Below are positions 17,688 to 26,758 of a DNA stretch of 27,119 bases, piece by piece (the stretch's first letter is position 1; each line of letters starts with the position of its first letter). The stretch comes from Cylindrotheca closterium (taxonomy: Eukaryota; Bacillariophyta; Bacillariophyceae; Bacillariales; Bacillariaceae). The position numbers and the translations under genes are program-made. The notes beneath the pieces are model-generated. The model was given only the letters and a program-made list of their open reading frames with translations. It had not been told where the DNA came from and did not search any database. The DNA lies in assembly GCA_933822405.4 (NCBI GenBank), contig CAKOGP040000946.1, forward strand, positions 1 through 27,119, in the 5' to 3' direction.

Positions 17688-18779
17688 ATGAACAATAACA
17701 ACAACAACAACAACAATATGATGGACATTGAACCAGATGGCGCTTCGACGTCCGTTTCCAGTGCTGGATCGGACGAGTCTCCCATGGCAATGTCCAAGGC
17801 CGCCCAAACCAAGATTCCCGACACGGTGCGATATGACGCCTTGAATCCAGCCGCAACCGAAAAGAGATATTACGATTTGGAGGCTTGGTTGTCCAAATTG
17901 AGCATGGGAACCCCACTGGCGGAAAGTGAAGTCAAGGCTCTTTGCGAAATGGCGAGGGAAGTCTTGCTGAACGAATCCAATGTCCAACCTGTGCCAGCGC
18001 CTGTGACCGTCTGTGGTGACATTCACGGCCAATGGCATGATTTGATGGAAATCTTTCGCATTGGAGGAAGTGCGCCAGACACTAATTACCTATTCATGGG
18101 AGATTATGTCGATCGAGGTTATTACTCCGTCGAGACTGTCTCCATGGTGGTCACGCTCAAGGTCCGATATCCCGATCGGGTCTTTTTGCTGCGAGGCAAC
18201 CACGAATCCCGTCAAATTACCCAAGTCTATGGCTTCTATGACGAATGCGTCCGAAAGTACGGTTCGGCCAATGTCTGGAAGATGTTTACCGATCTCTTTG
18301 ATTACCTACCCTTGACGGCACTGGTTGAAAATTCCATCTTTTGTCCCCATGGTGGTTTGTCACCCTCCATTGATACCTTGGATCACGTCCGCCAATTGGA
18401 CCGCGTCCAAGAAGTTCCCCACGAGGGTCCCATGTGCGATCTGGTCTGGAGCGATCCCGACGACCGCAGTGGCTGGGGGATCAACCCGCGAGGCGCTGGA
18501 TTTACCTTTGGCAAGGACATTTCCGAAAAATTCAACGAACGGAATGGACTCTCCCTCGTATCACGGGCGCATCAATTGGTGATGGACGGGTACAACTGGT
18601 CGCATGATCAACAAGTGGTCACCATCTTTTCGGCTCCCAATTATTGTTATCGATGTGGTAACCAAGCAGCTATTATGGAAGTGGACGAATCACTGCAGAG
18701 AACCTTTTTGCAATTTGATCCTGCACCGAGACGAGGTGAAGCACATTCTGGAAAGAAAATGCCCGATTACTTTTTATAA
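17688..18779 (+). CDS. Serine/threonine protein phosphatase 2A catalytic subunit
   Basis: A 363-residue PPP-family enzyme without introns. All metal and catalytic motifs are present: GDIHGQ (110-115), GDYVDRG (138-144), RGNHESR (169-175), the PHGG motif with His221, SRAHQ (His295) and [11 protein letters not shown] (315-325). The end [10 protein letters not shown]...MPDYFL marks it as PP2A rather than PP4 or PP6; the terminal DYFL is the methylated, regulated tail. PP2A-C proteins are usually near 309 residues, and the excess is an N-terminal extension of about 45-55 residues with a run of nine Asn and a Ser/Asp-rich stretch. The enzyme acts in cytosol and nucleus with scaffold and B subunits, which are not in this window. 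The start is the first ATG; a later start at Met33 or Met35 would remove most of the extension. Confidence 0.95.
   Translation: MNNNNNNNNNMMDIEPDGASTSVSSAGSDESPMAMSKAAQTKIPDTVRYDALNPAATEKRYYDLEAWLSKLSMGTPLAESEVKALCEMAREVLLNESNVQPVPAPVTVCGDIHGQWHDLMEIFRIGGSAPDTNYLFMGDYVDRGYYSVETVSMVVTLKVRYPDRVFLLRGNHESRQITQVYGFYDECVRKYGSANVWKMFTDLFDYLPLTALVENSIFCPHGGLSPSIDTLDHVRQLDRVQEVPHEGPMCDLVWSDPDDRSGWGINPRGAGFTFGKDISEKFNERNGLSLVSRAHQLVMDGYNWSHDQQVVTIFSAPNYCYRCGNQAAIMEVDESLQRTFLQFDPAPRRGEAHSGKKMPDYFL
17691..17717 (+). repeat. AAC trinucleotide repeat encoding poly-Asn
   Basis: Nine codons (AAC with two AAT) directly after the PP2A start codon form a coding microsatellite. Confidence 0.9.
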
Positions 18780-18883
18780 AATGGAAGAGAAAAAAAACGA
18801 TTTGGGTGGGTGTGCAATGTATACATAGAGAATTATCATCAAGGATATAGAGCCAAACTTACTTTTTTTTTTCCAAGCCAAGG

Positions 18884-18910
18884 AATATATACATACAGTA
18901 TGTATATATT
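18884..18910. terminator. 27-bp perfect palindrome between convergent genes
   Basis: Two 13-nt arms (AATATATACATAC / GTATGTATATATT) flank a single central A. It lies 105 bp past the PP2A stop and 111 bp past the GT92-like stop, nearly midway between convergent genes, so it could form a 3' hairpin in either transcript. Confidence 0.5.
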
Positions 18911-19020
18911 ATGAAGTTGGGTAGTAACAATGTAGCAATTTTCATTTGAATGAATTGATTGATTGAGCCTTTTTCATGATGTTTCGATTGATATTATTAT
19001 ATCATATACTATTATATATA

Positions 19021-20331
19021 TTACAGTATTGACGTTAGTACGGACCTGGCGTTTTGTATCGATTCCGGAGACGAATCCAAAACCGGAAGGGCCGTGTCCC
19101 TGTTGTACGGCGATCCAACATCCGACAACAAATAGTTGCTGTTCTCTTCGCCGAAATGTTTCACAAATCCTTGCAACCAAGGCCGGATGACATCGCCTTG
19201 GTCGAGGTGCTGCATGGACATCCTGTCTATGGCTTGCTTGTTGAGGTGGTAAAATCTGTTGGTACGATTCGTACCAATGCGAAAGTCGGATGGCCGTTGA
19301 AACCGTTCATACGACCCAAGGTAATGATTCACTTCCAGCAAGTCGTGCCTTTCACCCCATTCCCCAAAACATTCTCCTCGGATCAGAGAATGTGAATGGA
19401 AGTCATGCCAGGTCTTCTCGCTCAAATCAAATTTGGATACATCCACCATCGTCTTCCCGATGAGGCCCTTGGCGTCTTTGTGGCGGAAACGGTGGGTCAA
19501 GAACCGATAGGGATCTACGAACGAATAAGGAACACCCTTCGTTACTTCCTCCGGCGTACTTTCAAATGACGTATATTGGACCTTGGCCATCCCTGTGCAA
19601 TTCGCGAACCATTTCACATTTGTTTGACCCGTGACACCCACAGAGGGATCCTTCGCATGGGCCTTTTTCACTACCTCCAATACGATCCCGTGCTCTTCCA
19701 TTCGGCTCGTGGCATTTGGCACAATTTTGTTATTGAGAACGACGAATTCATCTGTATCATGAACCATCGTCCACGTCCGATTGTTCGCTTGGGCATGGAC
19801 AAGGCAGCCTCTGTAGAATTCCTTTTGTATCGCAACGTACCGACTTGCTCGTTTCCGCCTTCTAATATACTTGTACGTTTTATTTGTCATGAAATCACGA
19901 TAGCTTGTCCAGTATTCGATTTGGATAAGTTCCTTCCATTTGTCCAAGATGGGAGTGGGATCGAGTTGGCTTGGTACATCTCTCAAGAAGACGAGGTATC
20001 GCAGCGGCAAAACCTGATAATGGTAAGCGATCCATTCATTGAGCGAGCTGTAGTCATCCAACCACATGAGACATGCAGCAAAGGAGTCTTCGGGAGAGAG
20101 GTTGCTGTTACTTTTTGGACGAACTGGCATATTTCTTCCGGTGGTGTGGTCAGAAGAAGAATCGCCATGGGAATTATTGTCCATTGTAGTTGGAACGACA
20201 ATTGCGATTGGAACCTCGTCGACATATTCTTCTTCTGTATCCAGGGCCGTGTTCGGGAGACGGGAGAATATCAGCCTCAGAACTAGCGTAAAGCAAATAA
20301 TGAGGATCAAAGGAATCGTTTTGAGCATCAT
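19021..20331 (-). CDS. GT92-like (DUF23-type) glycosyltransferase, type II membrane protein
   Basis: A 436-residue protein. The N-terminal hydrophobic segment (about 4-23) has few preceding charges and probably anchors the protein in the Golgi. A polar stem reaches to about 80. The catalytic domain opens with AACLMWLDDYSSLNEWIAYH (86-105), the opening typical of GT92/Glyco_tranf_2_4 proteins, and contains the DXD motif in WTMVHDTDEFVV (187-198, Asp192 and Asp194). His and Trp motifs follow (WHDFHSHSLIRGEC, EVNHYLGSYERF). In animals and plants such enzymes transfer galactose or related sugars to glycans; the substrate here is unknown. Two ATGs lie in tandem at the start. It is unrelated to the GT32 pair. 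Confidence 0.85.
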   Translation of the reverse strand: MMLKTIPLILIICFTLVLRLIFSRLPNTALDTEEEYVDEVPIAIVVPTTMDNNSHGDSSSDHTTGRNMPVRPKSNSNLSPEDSFAACLMWLDDYSSLNEWIAYHYQVLPLRYLVFLRDVPSQLDPTPILDKWKELIQIEYWTSYRDFMTNKTYKYIRRRKRASRYVAIQKEFYRGCLVHAQANNRTWTMVHDTDEFVVLNNKIVPNATSRMEEHGIVLEVVKKAHAKDPSVGVTGQTNVKWFANCTGMAKVQYTSFESTPEEVTKGVPYSFVDPYRFLTHRFRHKDAKGLIGKTMVDVSKFDLSEKTWHDFHSHSLIRGECFGEWGERHDLLEVNHYLGSYERFQRPSDFRIGTNRTNRFYHLNKQAIDRMSMQHLDQGDVIRPWLQGFVKHFGEENSNYLLSDVGSPYNRDTALPVLDSSPESIQNARSVLTSIL

Positions 20332-20692
20332 GATGACGTTTCAATAATTTTGTTGTGTCGACGCAATGAAGCAGTTTTTTCCTCTGCTGTCTGATAATGG
20401 AAGTATGTTTTGCTGGATGTTTTTATGAGTACGGTACCAGTACGATGAACAGAAACGATGACCCCTTTACTGCTGTTGTCGCTGCAGCGACATGATAGTG
20501 AACGTGGTTATAATGTTGAAAGTGGGGGCCACTGACAAATATAATATGTATTACCCGTGTTATATTTTGCTTTTGATGTGAATGACCGAAAATGAGGAGC
20601 TAACAAAGTCGCTTTTATCTACAAACACCGCAGCATGCGCATGAAGAGTATAAGATCATTTTGCAACATATTGTATAGTAGCGACACACACG
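20332..20692. other. Divergent intergenic region
   Basis: 361 bp between the GT92-like gene and the acidic-protein gene, which point away from each other. A TGACGT motif lies at 20334-20339, immediately before the GT92 start. No gene seen. Confidence 0.4.
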
Positions 20693-21235
20693 ATGACGGA
20701 GGAGGCTGACAACGAAATGATTGTGGATGAGACAATCGGCGAAGGCGACGCTGAAGATTATAACGAGGAGGATGACGATGACGATGATGGTAATGGTAAT
20801 GGTGATGGTGATGGTGATGGGGATGGTGATGGTGACAATCAAGAGATATCACTGGATCGCATCAAGACAGAGTGTTCGGCCATGGTCAAACTGTTGAAAA
20901 ACTTGCAAGACGAGGAACAAAACTTGGATTGTCAGCTTCAGATATTGGCCCGGGAAGCCTTGATATGTGGATTTGACATCGACATGGTGGAACCACCGCA
21001 ACCCAAGCGACGCCGCATGACGGGCAAGAAAAGACAGCCGCAAACAGTAGGCAAGCAAGACAAGGCGGAGAAACGGTCCTCCATTGGCTCTACCGCCACT
21101 GCGAATTCCACAGAAGCAGCATCCGTGTCCGAACTGGTTGCCGCGGTGTTGAATTCTGCAGAAACACAAGATGAGGAAGAAAATAATTCGATTGATGTGG
21201 AAGCGGAGATTGTGATGGACGATCAAGAACAATAG
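20693..21235 (+). CDS. Acidic coiled-coil protein, probably nuclear
   Basis: A 180-residue protein not matched to a family. Residues 1-49 are very acidic with a Gly/Asn/Asp repeat (about 32-49) encoded by a GGTGAT microsatellite. A likely amphipathic helix or coiled coil follows (about 51-92: LDRIKTECSAMVKLLKNLQD, then LDCQLQILAREALI), then a basic nuclear-localisation-like segment (PKRRRMTGKKRQ, 104-115). The C-terminal half is Ser/Ala- then Glu/Asp-rich. Acidic-coil-basic architecture suits a chromatin or transcription cofactor, but nothing proves it. The ordered helix and sharp composition changes argue for a real gene despite the short length. Confidence 0.65.
   Translation: MTEEADNEMIVDETIGEGDAEDYNEEDDDDDDGNGNGDGDGDGDGDGDNQEISLDRIKTECSAMVKLLKNLQDEEQNLDCQLQILAREALICGFDIDMVEPPQPKRRRMTGKKRQPQTVGKQDKAEKRSSIGSTATANSTEAASVSELVAAVLNSAETQDEEENNSIDVEAEIVMDDQEQ
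20789..20836 (+). repeat. GGTGAT/GGTAAT coding microsatellite
   Basis: Hexamer-like GGTAAT, GGTGAT and GGGGAT units encode the Gly-Asn/Gly-Asp run of the acidic protein. The reverse strand reads ATCACC, so long antisense frames there are artefacts. Confidence 0.9.
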
Positions 21236-21419
21236 CCAATTCCGCTTGTTGAGGTGCGATGGTGACACTTCAACGATACTATTCACAATACAGCAGGCAA
21301 CAGTCAAAACGGGGGACAGCTTAATATGAAAACTAGCTAGGGGTATGTTACGTATAAAGTGTATTGGGTGTGATTCATTCATTCGAGATCAGTTTGGAAA
21401 AGACCTTGCCATTCTGGTT

Positions 21420-23498
21420 CTAGTAGTTTGCCTTGGAACGCAAGACAATCATGGCAATCAAGCGGAATCCAAGGAACAATCCCAGGAGGGCAAGCCAATA
21501 CCACCAGATATTATCGATCTCCACATTGTTCCGGTCCAGAGTGGCGAGACAATTCTCTTCGGCAAGTCCTGGCTCGCAGTTCTGGAACTCATAAGCCAAC
21601 GCCAAGCGAGACGCATAGGTCAAGGAGCACACATACTGGGCCCATTGGACAACATCGGGCAACAACTCGATGGAAATGAAAACACCGCTAAAGTAGAGTT
21701 GTGGAACGACGACCACGGTGAACAGCGCCGTGGCGTTCTCGGGATTTGCAAAGAAGGCACCCAACATGACGCAAACGGCAGTCGAAACCAAGGACATGGA
21801 ATAGGTAATGGCCAACAAGTGTCCAAAGCCCATGGTGAAGCCCATCATCCAGAAGACGACCAAAGTTTGTGCCAAGACAGCCGCAAAGGCATTGAACATT
21901 TCACTGCCAAGCTTGGACAAAAAGTACGGGACAATGCTGTAGTGATCCGTGGAGTATTCCCGCAAGAACAGAGGGCGATCACGCGCGAACACGGCAATGG
22001 CAGTGTTGCTTTGCCCAAACAAGGTCGAAATCATCAAGTTGACCAATGAGCCAAGTACCGCTTGTACCACCTGAAAGTAACATTGCCAACAAAAAAAAAG
22101 TTATGAGTTTGAACGATTGTGAAAGGCCTTGCTTCAAATTCTAGATAAATGATCATCCACAATCACTTACAATTATTTCGGATCGGTCTTTGCGACCGAC
22201 GTCCCAAAACATCAAACCAAAGATGGCTGCCAAGATGGAAGTGATGGTGACATTGATGACCGTCATTAGCGGATTGCGCTTAATGTCGCGAAACTCGCGG
22301 CGGAGGAGATACTGAAGCTCCACAAAGATCGAGACGGGTTTTGAATATGGAATCGCCAGGGTCTTTTGTGAGTCTGTGACAATCGTGTTGTCCTTGGGCT
22401 CGCTCGAGAAGAAGGTGGTCTTCTTCAAATCGTCAAGTTGATTCGTCTCCGACACATCAATGACCCAATCAGCAGGGTTGTAATTGTCTGGCATGGGGAA
22501 TCCAGCTGCACTAAAGTCATTAGCAGTATTGGAGACTGACCCTTGGTGCATAATTTGACCCTTGTTCAGGAGGATCAAGTTGTCAAAGGAGGAAAAGACC
22601 TTGGAGGATGGCTGATGAATAGTGAACAAGACAATGTTTCCTTCTTTGGCAACATCATCCAGTAGTTGCATCACTTGCGCCGCAGCATAACTATCCAAAC
22701 CAGAAGTTGGTTCGTCCAAAAAGATGATGGAGGGAGATGCAATTAGTTCCACACCAATAGATACTCGCTTCTTTTGACCTCCCGAGATACCTTTCTTGAA
22801 GCCTCCCCCAATGATGGTGTCGGCGGCAGATTCTAGACCCAATGCCTTGAGCTTCTTCTCGACCAGTTGTTCAATTTCTTCATCAGTGGTGGCGTGAGCC
22901 AGACGGAGCTTGGCACTAAAGCGGAGAGCTTCCCGAGGAGTAGATGTCTCATGAAGAGTATCTTCTTGGGCGACGTATCCAAACAGCTTGCGGTGTTCTC
23001 GATTGCGAGGATCGACCCTGACACCACCAAGATAGATCGATCCTTCTTGGACTAGGTTTCCTTGACTGGGAATACGCCCAGTGAGAACTTGAAAGAGGCT
23101 TGTCTCTGTTAAAAGGCGAAGATAGAATCAATAATTGGAAGAAAACATTTATAAGCAAGCACATCAATATCAAATGCCGTTGAGTGCTGGGAAAATGAAA
23201 ACTTACTTCCAGCTCCCGAGGCCCCCATGATGGCAGTTGTCTTTCCAGCTTCTGCTGTGCCCCAAACATCTTTGAGAATGTTGAGTTTGACACCGTCCTT
23301 CTTGCCCTTCTTTCTGTCCATTAGTTTTAGATTAATCCCACTCCAAACCAGATTGTTTTTGGTTAAATCTTTGTTGGACCCAATGGGCTCCTTGTTACTG
23401 TCGTAACCAAATGACGAAACCAAGGTCTTATTGGTTATCTCTCCCTTGTTGTCATATCCCTTCTCAACATCACCGATTGGCAGCTCATCCATTGTCAT
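21420..23498 (-). CDS. ABCG-type half-transporter B (NBD-TMD), three exons
   Basis: Spliced model: exons 23498-23207, 23105-22171 and 22070-21420, with introns of 101 and 100 bp, giving 625 residues. Motifs match copy A: Walker A GASGAGKT with the lysine codon split by the phase-1 intron, Q-loop GYVAQED, ISGGQKKR, IIFLDEP, TSGLD and TIHQPSS, then an ABCG membrane domain (REFRDIKRNPLMTVINV onward). Exons 2 and 3 have exactly the same lengths as in copy A (935 and 651 nt); exon 1 is 24 nt longer. Divergence is greatest in the N-terminal leader and in the linker after the NBD. Both copies are intact, so both are probably functional, as homodimers or as a heterodimer with each other. The substrate is unknown. 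Confidence 0.92.
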
Positions 23499-24157
23499 TA
23501 TGATCGTTTCCGTTATTGCTTGCTTGCTTTTTATTCAAGTGCATGAATCTGAAAATTATGAGGGGTTGGTTGTGTATTGTTTCTAATGTTGTAAAACTTG
23601 ATGCCAAAGAACGAAACGTGGTGAAAATGGCGACGGACGGACCACATACGATTCAGTTTTATTTGCTCACTATCTGGGGCCACCAAAAATTGGAAGATTT
23701 GATCAGAAAAGAAAATCAGGTAATATTTAAAAGGGACCATGCCCCAAAATCAGCCCCGTATGTCTTATTTGGTGGGACCGTTCTCCTCCAACAAAATTGT
23801 GCGTTTGTTATCCTGATACAAGCTGTTTTCTCAATTGGATACCCTTGCCACTCCATGAACAACTTGGTCCACAGAACCATAGTGACAAAATCATCAACAG
23901 CAATCAGTTCTGCTTCTGTACTGCTTCTGCTGTTTAGTTTCTGTTTCTTTGACATCACTTGAGCTGCACCACCTCCTCCGAAGGATAGAGTGCCGCCAGT
24001 ATGGCTCTTGAAACCTGGATGTTCTGCAAACGATGCATCAATCATCCATTTCATGACTTGAAGGTGAATGAACGGAAAGTGTCAGGTGTAACAACAACGT
24101 ACAATACAAATTTGACATCATGCAAACACACTTCTTCCAATCAGACTTTGTGGGTTC

Positions 24158-25057
24158 TCAAACCCTCGAGGCAGAAATCGTAATAGTTGGACGAATATCC
24201 AAATTTGCTCTCTTTGAGACATAAAGTCCTCTTGCAACAGTAGTATGAAAGATTTGACAATACTCAGTATTGAATAGCTTTCCTTTACCAGCTTTCAGTA
24301 AATCATTACCAGCTGGTGTATCTTGCTTTGACTCTTTGTTGAACTTTACTGGAAAATCTTCCAACATGTTCTTGACATAGTCATCCATGCAGATCTTGAG
24401 TTTTCCTTTCACCGAGAAATCCAAAGTCATTCCAAGATACCTGTGTATCTTTCCTCTGACAATTGTGCACTCCTTGGTCAAACCATATCTCACGTTCAAC
24501 CAATCAGCAAACTTGTCATTTACCTTTGGATCCATGTGACTTGAGATAAGATTGTTAACATGAAATCTAAGAGTTTGTTGTTTTCCATTAACAGCCTTGT
24601 TAGCAACACATGGATCATACGGATTGAAAATAAATCCCTTTTCCTCCAAATCACTTTGAAATTGATTATAGAATAATAGGCTTGATTGTAACATCCCATA
24701 TATGGCACATAGTACCTGCACATAGATCACTCGTTTTCTGTTCTCTAATGCAACGTATTCACAATACTCTTGTGGCTTGTCAATCAATATCTGGACCATA
24801 ATTCCAGTGATTTTCATGTAGATACGATCTTCTCCATCCTTTGCTTCAGGCATGTAAGTTTGGATGAAAGCATTAGGTTTGTCCAACGACATCATATCTC
24901 TACCTTTGTGTGCATCAATAACACAAGTAGTGGTGATTGCTTCTTGCAAAATAGTTGGACTTGCAGTGTCTTCTTGCAATAACCATTCATGAGTTCCATT
25001 GCCTTGGTATACTAGGGGACCTTTAACTTTCTTTTCAAATTGCTTTTTGGCAAGCAT
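24158..25057 (-). pseudogene. Copia reverse transcriptase domain, inactive
   Basis: The longest intact frame of the copia relic, about 299 codons. The first catalytic Asp appears kept (SLDKPNAFIQ, Asp59), but the two acidic residues of the VDD box are both Asn (FHVNN, residues 165-169), each explained by one G-to-A change on the coding strand. It ends in a TGA where related elements continue into RNase H. Confidence 0.85.
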
Positions 25058-25418
25058 AGATTGTGCTGTGCTTCAAGAACAGCCTTGCTGCTCTTAGTAT
25101 TTCAATTTCCTTGTTTGGTACGAATACCAGTTTTCAGCTTGCTCTTCAACAGTTTCATTTCTTTCTCTCAATGCTTGCATCTTGTTGCAACTTGATTCTT
25201 GCTCTTTTTGGCAGAACTGCCACTCCTGCTTGAAGGCCATTCATTCTCTTGGTTTCTTTGGAACTTGAGAAAGGTTCAGCCCAGACATTACAGAATTGGC
25301 AACACTAGCTTCTTCTTCTTTGTCACCTCAATTGTCGTCATCTGATTCATGATCATCATCTCCGCGGAATCTGACAGTGAGTTCTGGCATATCATTGACA
25401 TCATTGTCTGCATCTGCC

Positions 25419-25754
25419 AAGAGCTTGTCTCTTTTGGAGTGATTGATATCATTGAATTGTCCACATAGATTGACATCACGTTCATCATCATCTTCAGGTT
25501 CATAGTCCTGATCAAAGGCTTCTTCTAAGTAACCTTGTTCTGTTTCATCCACTCCTGCGATTTGATCGCCATCTTGAAATGTCTCCAAGAGCTTGTCTCT
25601 TTTGGAGTGATTGATATCATCAAATTGTCCACATAGATTGACATCATCCTCTTCATCATCTTCAGGTTCATAGTCTTGATCAAAAGCTTCTTCTAAGTAA
25701 CCTTGTTTGGTGTCATCCACTCCTGCAATTTGATTACCATCTTGAAATGTCTCC
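25419..25754 (-). repeat. Two 168-bp tandem repeats in the copia linker
   Basis: Units 25419-25586 and 25587-25754 are nearly identical and in frame. Each encodes 56 residues running from LLETFQDG through QGYLEEAFDQDYEPED to NHSKRDK. A third unit begins with LLADADND but then diverges. Confidence 0.9.
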
Positions 25755-25940
25755 AACACACTGGATCCCTTGGTCGGTGACTAGTAGTACAACCACCTTG
25801 GGGCAGGAAATTATCATCTTTGTGTTGAGGTTGAGTCCCTTCGTAGGTTCAATGTAAAGGGCCTCAATACTGCGGGGTTCCGTCAAATTGTTGGAATCCG
25901 TCCCCATCGGGTGAACATATTGTCCAAGCTCAGCAACCAT

Positions 25941-26460
25941 GTCTACAGGAAATAACTATTCATAAAGACTTGTTATCTACATGGAATGGGCAAAGCAAAA
26001 GCGTCGCACAAAAACGCAAATTACCCAACCTTTCTTGATCGGACAAAGGCAAGTGTGCTTTTGGGGCCGCTTGGTAGTTGGCCGCCAGAACCAATTTACA
26101 ACATTCAGAGCTTGCAAGAATCCAGCATGATGTCCCTTGTTGTAAAATTCCAAATTTGGAATATTGGGCCGGCAAAACCGTTGCATGCAAGCTTCCATGA
26201 ATGGAATGAAGCTTCAGGTAGGCTCATTTTCAGCGAGGCCCAAGCTCTAGAGTTTGTCACTGGCATGTCAGCTCCATGATCCTTGCTAGGCAATCGGTAC
26301 CACATATCTGAGGACATTCTCAGCAAGCCTGCCGTTTCAGGCCGCTCCAGTACATGGTACTGCTGAGAGGGATATGGCCTAGAATTCCTTTCATCATACC
26401 ATATTATCGCTAGCACAGATCAAATGATCAGAACAGGCAGCTATCTACTTCTGATCAATC
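25941..26460. other. Flank between two retrotransposon relics
   Basis: About 520 bp between the minus-strand copia relic and the plus-strand one. Open frames on both strands (25986-26279 plus, 26105-26416 minus) overlap and match nothing I recognise. It could hold worn LTR or host sequence. Confidence 0.3.
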
Positions 26461-26758
26461 ATGGACCAAATTGGGTTTACCCAAATGAAACCATCCACAA
26501 TCTATCATCTGGACAATAGAGATGCTATCTGCCTAGCCAATGCACACCAGCCCAAAAGACGTACCAACAAACATGTCAAAATCAAGAATTTTCAATTCTG
26601 CAATGGGCAGAAGAAGACAATCTTATCTTCAAAGACACAGGCAGCCACACAGAACAATATTGCCAATTCTATTTTGAAGACATTGGGACATATTTTTTTT
26701 AATGAACAAAATGATGATGTTCTTATGGGACGACTTGAGCCAACATACAGGAACACAC
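26461..26758 (+). mobile_element. Second copia relic: C-terminal RNase H fragment
   Basis: An open frame starting at 26461 encodes IGFTQMKPSTIYHLDNRDAI, then ANAHQPKRRTNKHVKIKNFQ and, near its end, TLGHIFFNEQNDD and MGRLEP. This is the end of a copia RNase H (the conserved DN, KRTKH and TKPLGH-type positions), but of a different lineage and orientation from the relic to its left. The usual HID and ADxxTK residues are changed (HVK; no Asp in NNIANSILKTLGH), so it is decayed. The frame continues to 27063 only by chance. Confidence 0.72.

Larger units (their letters stand above)
23750..25940 (-). mobile_element. Decayed Ty1/copia retrotransposon, partial pol
   Basis: Read on the minus strand this is the 3' part of a diatom-type copia polyprotein, broken by frameshifts and stops. 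In order: a post-integrase segment (25940 down to about 25800, VAELGQYVHP), an acidic linker with a 168-bp tandem duplication (25419-25754), a charged coil-like segment with stops (25060-25330), reverse transcriptase (24158-25057) and RNase H (to about 23750; DASFAEHPGFKSHTGG, SSTEAEL). RT landmarks include NAFIQT, AIYGML and NPYDPCVAN, but the catalytic VDD is VNN (24551-24556). A stop follows SASRV at the RT/RNase H junction, and RNase H is frameshifted twice. Gag, protease, integrase core and LTRs were not found. It cannot be autonomous. Confidence 0.88.

Noticed and set aside
19576..20286. 236-codon plus-strand frame opposite the GT92-like gene
   Set aside because: The minus strand encodes a coherent glycosyltransferase with a membrane anchor and DXD motif over the same bases; the plus frame has no family features.
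20849..21382. 177-codon minus-strand frame opposite the acidic protein gene
   Set aside because: Its His/Arg-rich composition is the complement of the acidic plus-strand gene, and it runs through that gene's stop without homology.
22833..23030. Apparent frame break in ABCG-B between about 22842 and 23105
   Set aside because: Translating the minus strand from the exon 2 acceptor at 23105 gives one continuous frame through the Q-loop to the signature region; there is no frameshift.
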